From the NCBI RefSeq assembly GCF_000430525.1, contig NZ_KE387157.1, positions 30,185 to 94,184 of the forward strand: a stretch of DNA of 64,000 nucleotides. The letters run 5' to 3'. Numbering within the stretch: the stretch's first letter is position 1; each line of letters starts with the position of its first letter. The notes beneath the pieces were generated by a model, which saw only the letters and a program-made list of their open reading frames with translations, was not told the DNA's origin and made no database searches. This document shows positions 33,719 through 42,329 of the stretch, piece after piece. The position numbers were made by a program, and so were the translations under genes. The DNA is from Prevotella corporis DSM 18810 = JCM 8529. GTDB lineage: Bacteria; Bacteroidota; Bacteroidia; Bacteroidales; Bacteroidaceae.

Positions 33719-35464
33719 CTACTTTATAGCGTTAGCAAATTGTTTGAATATCTGGCTGAACTCTTTGGGAACAGTCTCAGAGTCGAGTTTTCTCAGTATT
33801 TTTTCTACTTGGAATATCTGTCCTGGGTTTACAGCTGCTACCCGGAGCATCTTTTCATAGACCTGTGGAAAGGCATGGCTGTCTTCCGCAGAACCGCCCT
33901 GACCAAAATCTTTAAAGATGCTTTCGTTTGACAGATATTGTACTGGAGTATCACTCAGCATCAGTTCAAGGAACCTAATGAAGTCATGCCTATTCTTGAT
34001 AATGCTTTTGTAGATAGCTGTATCACGTTCATTTGGCATCCCTTCTGTATATATCCGGATGATTGCTTCATGATGTGTGCCTTCTTCTGACTGAGCGCTA
34101 ATAATGTAAAACTCGGAGAGTTCATCTGCCGTTAGCCCTTTGAACACGGCTCTGCCTTTCCACTCCATAAGCATGTCACGTTTCTGTAACGGGGCAATAG
34201 AAACGGCATTCTCCAGCTTTTTTAGCGATGAGGAAACAATAACAGAAAAACTTCCGTCGCGATGCTTGGTAATCTTTGCTGTCAGGTCATCAGAGCACAT
34301 CAGCTCTTTCATGGCCAATTCTGCCTTATCCCATCTGATGACTGTCGATGCATTCTCTGTCGGCTCATTCAGCCGCACAAACTTACTGTCCTTGTTGTCC
34401 TTCTCATAGAAATCCTTCAAGAATTGGTAGTATTTGCTATTACCATATTCGAATTTCAGACGCAACAAGAATTCCCCGTTTCGCTCAAATGCAGATTTCG
34501 TGGCATTGGCAGACCCCAGATACAAGTAGTGTTTGTCCCTGCCCATCCAAACGAGGTACATTTTAGCATGAAGATCCATACCACGGCTGGCTAAGTCATC
34601 TAATGCAATGAACACACCACCTTTTGAATCAAATGAATTGAAGATTTCGGGTATAACATATTCTTTTCTCGTGATAAGTGCCCGATGGTCTTTTCTATTG
34701 GGGTTGATTTTGTCTAATAATGACTTATCAATGAAGGGGGATATGATGATGCTCTCTGTTCCGCAAAGGTATTCCTCTACCTTGCCAAGGCCAAAATCTT
34801 CTTCGAATAGATAAGGATAGAAGTCATAATCTTCAAATGGACTGCTAATGTCGAATTTTTCTATACGTTCAATGTCTCTAGCAAGGGCTTTTACCTGCTT
34901 GGCTTTTTCCTCACTGATATTGGAATATGAAATGACCTTCTCGACGAACGTGCGAAGCCTCTTGTGCTTTGGATTGTCAATAGTGTTGCTTCCCACCTTT
35001 CCTGTCAGTGCCACAACGCAGTCGATAGCGTCAGAGTAAGCCATGTTTCTGCTTGAAACAATGAGTTTCATCAGTATATCCTTTCTATTGTCATTGTTGA
35101 TTTCCCTGATGAGCCACATCTTAGGATGGAAATTGGCAGTCTTGTTCTTGGGGTCGAACACTTCAAAGATGTTCTTTTCCAAGAGCGAATACACGTTCCT
35201 GATTGTAGGAGGAACGGCAATGCCTCCTTTGTTGCAGAAAATCACCATCTTGTCACTGTTCTTCAGGATGGCTTCAAGCAATAGATGTGGGGCTTGCATG
35301 GCTTTTTCATCCGTATCCCCAAGCATCCCGAAAGCGAGGTGTGCTGTCAGCAGTGTATCAAAGCCAAGTGAATAGGTCATTCCCATGGCAAAGTCGGTGT
35401 GATAGTCCAGTGTAGGGGCTAACAAATCACCATACAAATGTTCTTGCATTATATTTTGTGCCAT
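33719..35464 (-). CDS. Phospholipase-D-like putative nuclease
   Basis: A 581-aa protein with two HKD-type half-sites: FHPKMWLI followed by VSSRN near residues 113-140, and LHAKMYLV followed by LGSANATKSAFERNGEF near 298-325. The paired sites form one active centre in PLD nucleases such as Nuc and DrmC. There is no signal peptide, so it is cytoplasmic. The ~200 C-terminal residues are not assigned. It is located 3 bp after the DUF6361 gene and 8 bp before the helicase gene, which implies a shared complex or pathway. Confidence 0.85.
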   Translation of the reverse strand: MAQNIMQEHLYGDLLAPTLDYHTDFAMGMTYSLGFDTLLTAHLAFGMLGDTDEKAMQAPHLLLEAILKNSDKMVIFCNKGGIAVPPTIRNVYSLLEKNIFEVFDPKNKTANFHPKMWLIREINNDNRKDILMKLIVSSRNMAYSDAIDCVVALTGKVGSNTIDNPKHKRLRTFVEKVISYSNISEEKAKQVKALARDIERIEKFDISSPFEDYDFYPYLFEEDFGLGKVEEYLCGTESIIISPFIDKSLLDKINPNRKDHRALITRKEYVIPEIFNSFDSKGGVFIALDDLASRGMDLHAKMYLVWMGRDKHYLYLGSANATKSAFERNGEFLLRLKFEYGNSKYYQFLKDFYEKDNKDSKFVRLNEPTENASTVIRWDKAELAMKELMCSDDLTAKITKHRDGSFSVIVSSSLKKLENAVSIAPLQKRDMLMEWKGRAVFKGLTADELSEFYIISAQSEEGTHHEAIIRIYTEGMPNERDTAIYKSIIKNRHDFIRFLELMLSDTPVQYLSNESIFKDFGQGGSAEDSHAFPQVYEKMLRVAAVNPGQIFQVEKILRKLDSETVPKEFSQIFKQFANAIK

Positions 35465-35467
35465 ACT

Positions 35468-36697
35468 CTACTTGGGGTTTCTTATTTCATCAACCATAGT
35501 CCTAACGGTATTCCACCTGAACTCGTTATAGCCAGGATTACCTCTTTTGATGTTGTGATAGGCTTTATTTCCTATTTTGCTCCTTTCACGCTGGACGCTC
35601 CTTTCTCTGCTGGTAACAAGTGCATCAAGGCGGCTCAGTGCATTTATCCCTTCTTCGATTAGTGCTTTATGGCAATTCTCACAGAAGTCTGTCAGCATCG
35701 GGTCTTTCTCCCTTGTATAGTCGAATAGTGACGAATAGGTAGCTTGGTTTTTTATTGTCACTTTGTGAATTTCATACTGCTTTTCAAATGCAAGCTTGCA
35801 TGCCTTTTCACCTTCTTCATTGTTAAAGCTGCTATAATAGGCATGATTAAAGCTCCAGTCCACAAGATTTATCAGTTTTGAGAACAAAACAGATTTCTCA
35901 TATACATCCCTAATGTCTTCATCGAGTCCATCGAGTTGTTCTGAAAGGTCGTAATAGCTTACATCTTCTGTCAGAGTTAGTCTGGCTTTTTTCAGCAGAT
36001 ATGCAAGTAGCGTTCCCTTACAATATGGAGATTCAAGTATCTTGTCTTTTACGAATTTTGCTTCTGTAGCTGTCAGTGACAACGGCATGGAAGTTCCGCT
36101 CATGAAGTTGTATTGTTCGCCAGAAGTGAGTATTAGCTGTTTTTCGCCAGTCATTTCTTGTGCATCTCCCGTGTTGTCTTCTCCCTTCAATCGACGCTTG
36201 TTGTACGGTTCCTCAGCATCGATTTTGCTGATTTCCTTAATCAGCTGGTAAATGCTGGTGTCGGGAATCATGCCGTATGTGGCCATTCCGCTCCCATAGA
36301 TATAGGTCGGGTTATACTTAACGAATTTTGTATAGTCAGACAGTGCATCTTTATATGTGTTGATGCCAGTAATACCTTTCTTTGAACTCCCGTCATCATG
36401 TTCTGCCAACTGACGAGTTATTTGTATTTCCCTCTCAATTATGAACCGCTCCACTTCGCGTACACTATTGAATTTCCTGCCGCAGTGGGCAGCATGATAG
36501 TATAAAGAGGGCAAGACGGCAAAGTACTTGGCATGATGCTGAAGCGTTGATGTGCCAGGGAACAAGGTGTCGGAAAAGTGGTCACGCACCCTTCCAATCC
36601 CCAATTCCTCAATTGCTCCCGGTTCAGACAGCAACTGCATCATCTTGGAAATACGTTTTTTCTCTTCTGTATTGAAGTTTACAAATCCCAACTGCAT
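35468..36697 (-). CDS. DUF6361 family protein
   Basis: A 409-aa soluble protein that I recognise as DUF6361 from its N-terminus (LGFVNFN, then ELGIGRVRDHFSDTLFPGTSTLQ). Biochemical function is unknown. The C-terminal part is helical and basic (SRERSVQRERSKIG). It is the first intact gene of the six-gene operon and starts 9 bp after the frame of the fused integrase remnant, so the operon's original promoter and possibly an upstream gene are missing or altered. Confidence 0.82.
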   Translation of the reverse strand: MQLGFVNFNTEEKKRISKMMQLLSEPGAIEELGIGRVRDHFSDTLFPGTSTLQHHAKYFAVLPSLYYHAAHCGRKFNSVREVERFIIEREIQITRQLAEHDDGSSKKGITGINTYKDALSDYTKFVKYNPTYIYGSGMATYGMIPDTSIYQLIKEISKIDAEEPYNKRRLKGEDNTGDAQEMTGEKQLILTSGEQYNFMSGTSMPLSLTATEAKFVKDKILESPYCKGTLLAYLLKKARLTLTEDVSYYDLSEQLDGLDEDIRDVYEKSVLFSKLINLVDWSFNHAYYSSFNNEEGEKACKLAFEKQYEIHKVTIKNQATYSSLFDYTREKDPMLTDFCENCHKALIEEGINALSRLDALVTSRERSVQRERSKIGNKAYHNIKRGNPGYNEFRWNTVRTMVDEIRNPK

Positions 36698-36706
36698 AGA
36701 TTCTTC

Positions 36707-37435
36707 CTAATTATATTTATTAAAAGCCTCTTTTCCAAGCTGCCACAAATATTTGTCAATCTGTTTGACAGAGAAAGCTTGCAACCCATAGAAAGACTTA
36801 AAGGACTGGATAATATTGTAATAACTACTGTATTCTTTCAAGTTTGATTCTTTAAAAGCCATGAAGCCATCTCTATTACGGAAGTACTTCAGCAATTTGT
36901 TGAAATATGACACCTTACTATTGCGGGCAAGCGGGTTATCCTTTATCCTCTTTCGGTAGTCATGCCCTCAAGCGACAGCCTCGTTTTCGAGATAGTCCTT
37001 GAACCCCTGCACCCATTCGGGCGTTATGTCGGAAAAAGTTATATTTTCCCGCTTTTCATATTTCTTCAAATGGTGTAGGCAAGAATACCAATTACCCCAA
37101 TTACCTCTGCTCTCCGTCCCAAGACGCTTTTCGCATAACGAACGGTAGTAATCGAAGAAACGGGTATTGGAGGCAAACTGTGATTGAAAGCCATATTGTC
37201 CGTTACGGAGTTCCACGACACGCTTTGCTCGGATAGCGTCGGCGAGCAGGAGCGTTTGCTTGTTTTTCTCTTTGTCCGCCCGTGTCCGTTCAGGAACAAG
37301 ATACATTTTCAAATACTCATACGACTGCTTACCATTCAGGTATATGTCGAGATAAGGCTTATCAACCCCGATGATGTGCGCCTTTGACGTAAGCGAATAG
37401 GCTCTTTTGATTTCCCCATAATTTTTGTTGCGCAT
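36707..37435 (-). pseudogene. Decayed tyrosine recombinase fused to a foreign C-terminal fragment
   Basis: The N-terminal arm-binding and SAM-like domains are intact to residue 155 (...DYLENEAVA), then a TGA at 36968-36970 interrupts a frame that continues without shift (GHDYRKRIKDNPLARNSKVSYFNKL). TGA probably replaced CGA. After KYFRNRD the sequence no longer resembles an integrase; the final ~50 residues (SFYGLQAFSVKQIDKYLWQL) look like the C-terminus of another protein. The catalytic domain is absent, so this integrase is dead. Confidence 0.8.
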
Positions 37436-37482
37436 TTTGTTGTTTTATCATTTCAAGCAACAAAGTAATAACAAATAAACGA

Positions 37483-37582
37483 CAAAACCAATACAATTAT
37501 CGCGAAATTACGATTTATTTTCTGATTTTATATCTCATTGGTTTATAATAGTATATTTCGCAATAATTGTATTGGTTTTGTG
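37483..37582. repeat. 27-bp inverted repeat between the integrase remnant and mnmE
   Basis: 37483-37509 and 37556-37582 are inverse copies with one mismatch (ACAAAACCAATACAATTATY...), 46 bp apart. The position between an integrase and the 3' end of its likely target gene suggests integrase-binding sites near an attachment site. It could alternatively form a terminator for mnmE. Confidence 0.75.
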
Positions 37583-37608
37583 TTTGAATTGCTCGTGAAT
37601 CTATATGC

Positions 37609-39000
37609 TTACTTACCGATGCAGAAGTGCTTGAAGATATTTCCTAAGACTTCGTGAGGAGTGATTTGGCCGCCAGTGATTTCTGCCAATTGCTCAAGAC
37701 AGATGCGGAGATCTTCGGCTATGAGGTCGCCAGAAAGACCGTGGTGCATGGCATCGATGATGCGGACGAGGGTGTCGTGGGCGGCTGTCAAAGCAGCGTA
37801 GTGGCGGGCAGAAGTGATGATGACGTCGTTCTCGGTTATTTCCGGAATTTCGGCCGCGTCATACACACGCTGCTCCAGTTGAGAGATGCCAGTTCTGTGC
37901 TTTGCGCTGATTGTCTGTTGGGCAAAGGGCTCGCAGTTGGTGAGAATTATGGGGCTTGCTGTGGGGCTGAGGTCTATTTTATTCTGTACGACGATTATTT
38001 TTTTGTCCGCCGCATACTGTTTCATCTCTTCCGTTTCTTGCTGTGAAGGCTGTTCATCGAGAAGCCAAAGGACGATGGCGGCCTCGTTCAGCTTCTGATA
38101 GGTGCGTTCGATTCCGAGATTTTCAATGGTGTCGTCGGTCTTACGGATGCCTGCTGTGTCGATGAAGCGGAAGGTGATGCCGTTGATTTGCGTTGTGTCC
38201 TCTATGACGTCGCGGGTGGTTCCGTGGATATCAGACACGATGGCTTTGTCTTCGTGCAACAGGGCATTGAGTAAGGTGCTCTTGCCTACGTTTGTTTTTC
38301 CGATGATTGCTACGGGAATGCCTTGCTTAATGGCATTTCCCGTCTCGAAGGAGTGGGCGAGGGTGGTGATGCGGTTGTCAATTCGCTGTGCGAGTTCTAA
38401 TAGTTCGGATCGATCGGCAAACTCCAATTCCTCGTGATCGGAGAAGTCGAGCTCCAGTTCGAGCAGCGATGTCATTTTGAGCAGTTGTTCTCTCAGTGTG
38501 GTCAGTTCAGATGAGAAGTGCCCTTTGAGCTGACTTATGGCCATTTTGTGTGTGGCCTTGTTGGTGGATGCTATCAGGTCAGCCACGGCTTCAGCCTGAC
38601 TGAGGTCCATTTTCCCGTTCATGTATGCCCGCATGGTGTATTCTCCGGGTTCGGCCTGTCGGCATCCGTTGGCAATGAGGGTTTGAATGATTTGCGTAAC
38701 GATATACTGTGAGCCGTGGCATGCTATCTCAACGGAATCCTCTCCTGTGTAGCTGTGTGGCGCGCGGTAAATGCTCACCATGACATCGTCTATCGTCTCT
38801 TGTCCATTGTTGAGCAACTGCCCATAATGAAGTGAGTATCCCTTGGCCTTGTTGAGCGGTTTGTTGCTTTGGGGGTTGAAAACCGAGTCAACGATGTCTA
38901 TTGCTTTTTCCCCCGAAACTCTGATAACGGCAATTGCGCCCCCGACTGGTGTTGCGAGGGCGCAAATGGTATTGTTATCTTGCGATATAAGTTTGTTCAT
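37609..39000 (-). CDS. mnmE: tRNA uridine-34 modification GTPase MnmE
   Basis: A 463-aa dimeric GTPase that, with MnmG, forms cmnm5U at the wobble position of certain tRNAs. It has an N-terminal folate-binding domain (TPVGGAIAVIRVSG), a central G domain (P-loop GKTNVGKSTLL near residue 235, DTAG, NKID) and the C-terminal FCIGK tail with the catalytic Cys. The intact tail shows that the island did not disrupt the gene. The 3' end of mnmE (trmE/thdF) is a known integration hotspot in other bacteria. It is co-transcribed with the nucleoside phosphorylase directly upstream. Confidence 0.97.
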   Translation of the reverse strand: MNKLISQDNNTICALATPVGGAIAVIRVSGEKAIDIVDSVFNPQSNKPLNKAKGYSLHYGQLLNNGQETIDDVMVSIYRAPHSYTGEDSVEIACHGSQYIVTQIIQTLIANGCRQAEPGEYTMRAYMNGKMDLSQAEAVADLIASTNKATHKMAISQLKGHFSSELTTLREQLLKMTSLLELELDFSDHEELEFADRSELLELAQRIDNRITTLAHSFETGNAIKQGIPVAIIGKTNVGKSTLLNALLHEDKAIVSDIHGTTRDVIEDTTQINGITFRFIDTAGIRKTDDTIENLGIERTYQKLNEAAIVLWLLDEQPSQQETEEMKQYAADKKIIVVQNKIDLSPTASPIILTNCEPFAQQTISAKHRTGISQLEQRVYDAAEIPEITENDVIITSARHYAALTAAHDTLVRIIDAMHHGLSGDLIAEDLRICLEQLAEITGGQITPHEVLGNIFKHFCIGK

Positions 39001-39876
39001 TTAGATTCTGTCCAAAACAGTCTTGATGAGTCCGTCGATGGAGTTCTTATATCCGGTATTGGCTTCCTTTGCCCGACGGTTGGCAATCACCATGCAACAG
39101 GTGAGCGCACGGTGTCCCATGAGTTTCGCCAGTCCTGCCAATGCCGACGACTCCATTTCAAAGTTAGTGATGCGGTGTCCGTTATATTCGAATGCCTCGA
39201 CCTTGACGTTCTGTGTTGGATCGGCCAGCGGAATGCGTAGCTCTCGTCCCTGTGGGCCGAAGAAACCTCCGCAAGCGATGGTCACACCTCTGACCATGTC
39301 GTCGGCAGCGATGCGGTCGAGTGTCTCCTTGTCTGCGTCGATGACGTAGGGTGCGCCCTTTTGTGGATTCCAGTCCATGTGTTTCTTGAATGCTTCCTCA
39401 AAATCGAGGTCGCATGCCTCATTTCTGCCAGCATAGAAGTTGAGCAATCCGTCGAATCCGATGCTCTTCTCGCTTGCGATGTATGTTCCTACTGGTGTGT
39501 ATTCCTGTAGTCCGCCACATGTTCCGATACGGACGAGTGTGAGAGAGCGCAGTGGCGATTTCTGGTGTCTTGTCTTGAAGTCGATGTTGGCCAGTGCGTC
39601 GAGTTCGTTGACTACGATGTCTATGTTGTCGCAACCAATTCCCGTGCTCACTACCGTGATTCGTTTTCCTTTGTATGTACCTGTTATGGTGCGGAATTCG
39701 CGGCTTTCCACCTCGCATTCCTTTGTCTCGAAGTGTGAAGCGACCAACGAAACTCTTCCTGGGTCGCCAACCAGTATCACCTTGTCGGCAAGAAATTCTG
39801 GTTTCAGGTGTAGGTGGAAAATACTTCCATCCTCATTGATGATTAGCTCTGATGGAGCAAAAAATTTTTCTTCCAT
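39001..39876 (-). CDS. Nucleoside phosphorylase, uridine phosphorylase-like
   Basis: A 291-aa enzyme of the PNP/UDP family that cleaves nucleosides with phosphate. It shows VGDPGRVSLVASHFE near residue 36, the phosphate/ribose region RIGTCGGLQ near 116, and the ribose-binding Glu in TNFEMESSALAGLAKLMGH. The overall pattern is closer to uridine phosphorylase, and the substrate is inferred. The stop codon abuts the mnmE start, so the two form an operon. Confidence 0.9.
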   Translation of the reverse strand: MEEKFFAPSELIINEDGSIFHLHLKPEFLADKVILVGDPGRVSLVASHFETKECEVESREFRTITGTYKGKRITVVSTGIGCDNIDIVVNELDALANIDFKTRHQKSPLRSLTLVRIGTCGGLQEYTPVGTYIASEKSIGFDGLLNFYAGRNEACDLDFEEAFKKHMDWNPQKGAPYVIDADKETLDRIAADDMVRGVTIACGGFFGPQGRELRIPLADPTQNVKVEAFEYNGHRITNFEMESSALAGLAKLMGHRALTCCMVIANRRAKEANTGYKNSIDGLIKTVLDRI

Positions 39877-39914
39877 AATGATTAATTATTTGATTGACTC
39901 GTACTGTTATCCCA

Positions 39915-39922
39915 CAAAGTTA
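39915..39922 (-). promoter_or_regulatory. -7 box of the phosphorylase-mnmE operon
   Basis: TAACTTTG on the minus strand, ~40 bp upstream of the phosphorylase start. Confidence 0.65.
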
Positions 39923-40022
39923 GTCGTTTGGGGTGAGACTGACGAATATGGTCTCGTTTTTCTTGTCTTTTGCCTTGCCTTTTGGTGTCAGCTTGTGTTG
40001 TCTGCTCAAAGCTGCGAACCCG

Positions 40023-40838
40023 TCAGGACTGTGCGCCTTTTCTTGCTGTGTTGGCTGTTGCTGGCTGGTAGCTGTAATCCTGGTTGGTCATCAGTTTCCT
40101 AAGCATCCTGTAGTTGGCATTTCTCGTGGAACGGTGGCGCATGGTGTCGATGCGTGATCTGTCGATTTGGCATGTGGTTTTCCGTCTTTGCGTCGCCTTT
40201 TTCTCTACATTGAAATCCTTGACCTGCTGTATGAGCGGTTTGACGATATCCTTGAACTTCTCAGGATATGTCAGGCGTGCTGTGTACCATGTGTCGTTCA
40301 CGAGCAGCGCCTTGGTATAGTAGAGTGTTTCCTCGTCTTCGTGTCCTGCCAGCACATAGTAGTTGCCGTGAACCTTGGTGTATGTGCTGTTTTCCTTCAT
40401 CATCTTCATGGCCGTTTCCACATCCCATTCCAGATTGTTGTTGCTTCCCCACACCGAGAGTGTGATGCCGTTGTAGCTGAAGTCCTTTCCCTCGCCACTT
40501 TCAGCCTCTTCCTGTGGCACGAGCACATTGAGGTATTTCATCTTGTAGCCATATCGCAGGTTGTGATAGGTGCTTACTTTTGCATGGTCGATTTTGTCCT
40601 TCATGCTCTTCAGCTCCATCTTTTCCTCTGGTCCCAGCTCTTCGGGCGTCATGGCTTTGATGCTGTTGATAGGATCGGTCTCGTAGGAATATTGTTCTTT
40701 CTCGTTGCCGTTGAAGCGTGGTATCTCCCGTTCGTCCGCATCACGTTCGATGTTTGCCTGTGCGTCAGACTTCTTGCCGCCCTGTTGGCACGCTGTTCCT
40801 ACGAACAGCATGACGAAGAGCAAGATGATGTTTCGCAT
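40023..40838 (-). CDS. Putative lipoprotein
   Basis: A 271-aa protein starting MRNIILLFVMLFVGTAC, a lipoprotein signal with the lipidated Cys at 17. An acidic linker follows, then a globular part (KVSTYHNLRYGYKMKYLNVLVP... YNGITLSVWGS) and a basic C-terminal tail (QRRKTTCQIDRSRIDTMRHR). I do not recognise a family. A longer reading from 40895 is possible, but only the ATG at 40836-40838 gives a normal signal peptide. Its -7 box is at 40950-40957. Confidence 0.75.
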   Translation of the reverse strand: MRNIILLFVMLFVGTACQQGGKKSDAQANIERDADEREIPRFNGNEKEQYSYETDPINSIKAMTPEELGPEEKMELKSMKDKIDHAKVSTYHNLRYGYKMKYLNVLVPQEEAESGEGKDFSYNGITLSVWGSNNNLEWDVETAMKMMKENSTYTKVHGNYYVLAGHEDEETLYYTKALLVNDTWYTARLTYPEKFKDIVKPLIQQVKDFNVEKKATQRRKTTCQIDRSRIDTMRHRSTRNANYRMLRKLMTNQDYSYQPATANTARKGAQS

Positions 40839-40949
40839 CTTTTTAGCCGGTATTCCCATTGCTGGTTGATAGTCATTTAGGTGCTTCATACTCACGTTTG
40901 CATTGCCGACGCATGCGGTTGTCTGTTTCTTGTAATTGTAACAGTGCTA

Positions 40950-40957
40950 CAAAGATA
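40950..40957 (-). promoter_or_regulatory. -7 box for the lipoprotein gene
   Basis: TATCTTTG on the minus strand, ~110 bp upstream of the start codon. Confidence 0.6.
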
Positions 40958-41110
40958 ATAAAAAAACGCAGACAAATCTCTTATTCTTTTGCTTTTTTAG
41001 CATTTCCGACACGGCAATTCGGCTGATTTTTCCGCTTCTTTGCCTTCGATGTTCATGACCGCAGTGCCTGTGCAGCGTCGCTTCTCACTTTTCAGTTCAG
41101 GCGAGGCGGC

Positions 41111-42034
41111 CTATCGTTTGTGTTGAAACAGTGTCGTTGCCAGTACGCCGATGATGACAAGTGCAGCACCGATGAAATGGTAAGGATGGAGCTGTTCGCC
41201 CAGAATCATGATGCCTCCCATGACCGAAATCACAGGCGTGAGGTTGTTGAGCACGGCAACCTGCGACGCTGGGATGTGGGCCAGTGCGTAGTTGTTGAAA
41301 AGCGAGGTGACCAACGACGACAAGACGCCGAGGTAGAGGATGGCATAGATGAATTGTAGGTCGAAAACCGGTGCGAAATAGTCCGCCACAGTGCCGTCGG
41401 CCATGTGATAGCCCAAGGCAATAACGTTGAAAACCACGTCTGCCAGTATAATCATCACGACGGTGATGTCCATCGAACGGTAGTTGTGGTTGATTTTCCT
41501 GCCGAAGATATAATAGAAAACTATCGACAGAACACTCAGCAGAATGAGGATGTTGCCCAGCATACTGTCGCCCTGTATGGCCGTTCCGCTCATCAGGAAG
41601 ATGTAGCACGTGCCGCCAATCGACACGATGACGCCCACAATCTGCCCGAAAGAACTGCGTTCCTTGAGCATGACCGATGCCAGAATGAGCGTCATCACTG
41701 GTGTGATGGCCGACAGAATGCCCGCCTCCGATGCAGTGGTGTATTGCAGTCCGATGGCCTGCAGTGCGAAGAACAGCAACGGATAGAACACCGACACTGA
41801 CAACAACTGCCACAGTTGCCTTCGGTTGAGTTGTGGTTTCTCGACATAGCCGAGCATGAACACCACGAAAAGGGCGATTGTTGCCGCATTGAAGCGGTGG
41901 GCGAGCAGGTCGAGTGGGGAGGAGACACGCAGCGCTATCTTCACGAAAACAAACGACAGTCCGATGATGAGCGTTGACAGTGCCATGCCAATATAGGCCT
42001 TTGTGTTACTCTCGTGTGTGGTTATTTTCTTCAT
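41111..42034 (-). CDS. EamA/DMT-family transporter
   Basis: A 307-aa inner-membrane protein with about ten transmembrane helices in two homologous EamA halves (for example GMALSTLIIGLSFVFVKIAL in the first and YLGVLSSLVTSLFNNYALAHI in the second, followed by LTPVISVMGGIMILGE). The family exports or exchanges small metabolites; the substrate is unknown. It starts one base after the stop of the zinc-ribbon gene, forming an operon. Confidence 0.9.
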   Translation of the reverse strand: MKKITTHESNTKAYIGMALSTLIIGLSFVFVKIALRVSSPLDLLAHRFNAATIALFVVFMLGYVEKPQLNRRQLWQLLSVSVFYPLLFFALQAIGLQYTTASEAGILSAITPVMTLILASVMLKERSSFGQIVGVIVSIGGTCYIFLMSGTAIQGDSMLGNILILLSVLSIVFYYIFGRKINHNYRSMDITVVMIILADVVFNVIALGYHMADGTVADYFAPVFDLQFIYAILYLGVLSSLVTSLFNNYALAHIPASQVAVLNNLTPVISVMGGIMILGEQLHPYHFIGAALVIIGVLATTLFQHKR

Positions 42035-42035
42035 T

Positions 42036-42308
42036 TTACGCCTTTTCCCCTTCTTTCCAACGTTTCAACCGCTTCATGCCACGTGTGAACAGCCAGGCCA
42101 TGATTCGGTTGTGTCCGCCCTTCATCATTATCTGACGGCAATGTTCCTGAAATTCGCGCACATCGTTGCATTCATCTGTGAACTTGCCTTCTGCATAACA
42201 GTAGCTGCAATAGACGTCGCTCCTGCTTCCGTCGGCATTCGTTCCGCCTTGTTGCGGGTCGTGTTTGAGTGGCATTCCGCAACTCTGGCAAATCTTATTC
42301 TTTTTCAT
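42036..42308 (-). CDS. Small zinc-ribbon protein
   Basis: A 90-aa protein with a CQSCGMPL knuckle near residue 8 and a second CSYC knuckle near residue 33, giving a four-Cys zinc ribbon of the Pfam putative zinc-ribbon type. A basic helical C-terminus (RGMKRLKRWKEG) follows. Function unknown. It lies between the HD-domain gene (21 bp) and the EamA transporter (1 bp). Confidence 0.82.
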   Translation of the reverse strand: MKKNKICQSCGMPLKHDPQQGGTNADGSRSDVYCSYCYAEGKFTDECNDVREFQEHCRQIMMKGGHNRIMAWLFTRGMKRLKRWKEGEKA

Positions 42309-42329
42309 TATATGTAGTTATGTAAAAAG

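Noticed and set aside
26302-36697. Classical DISARM, BREX or restriction-modification system
   Set aside because: No DNA methylase, no DrmB/DUF1998 protein, no BrxZ/PglZ and no recognisable restriction endonuclease; only the PLD and helicase parts are shared in kind.
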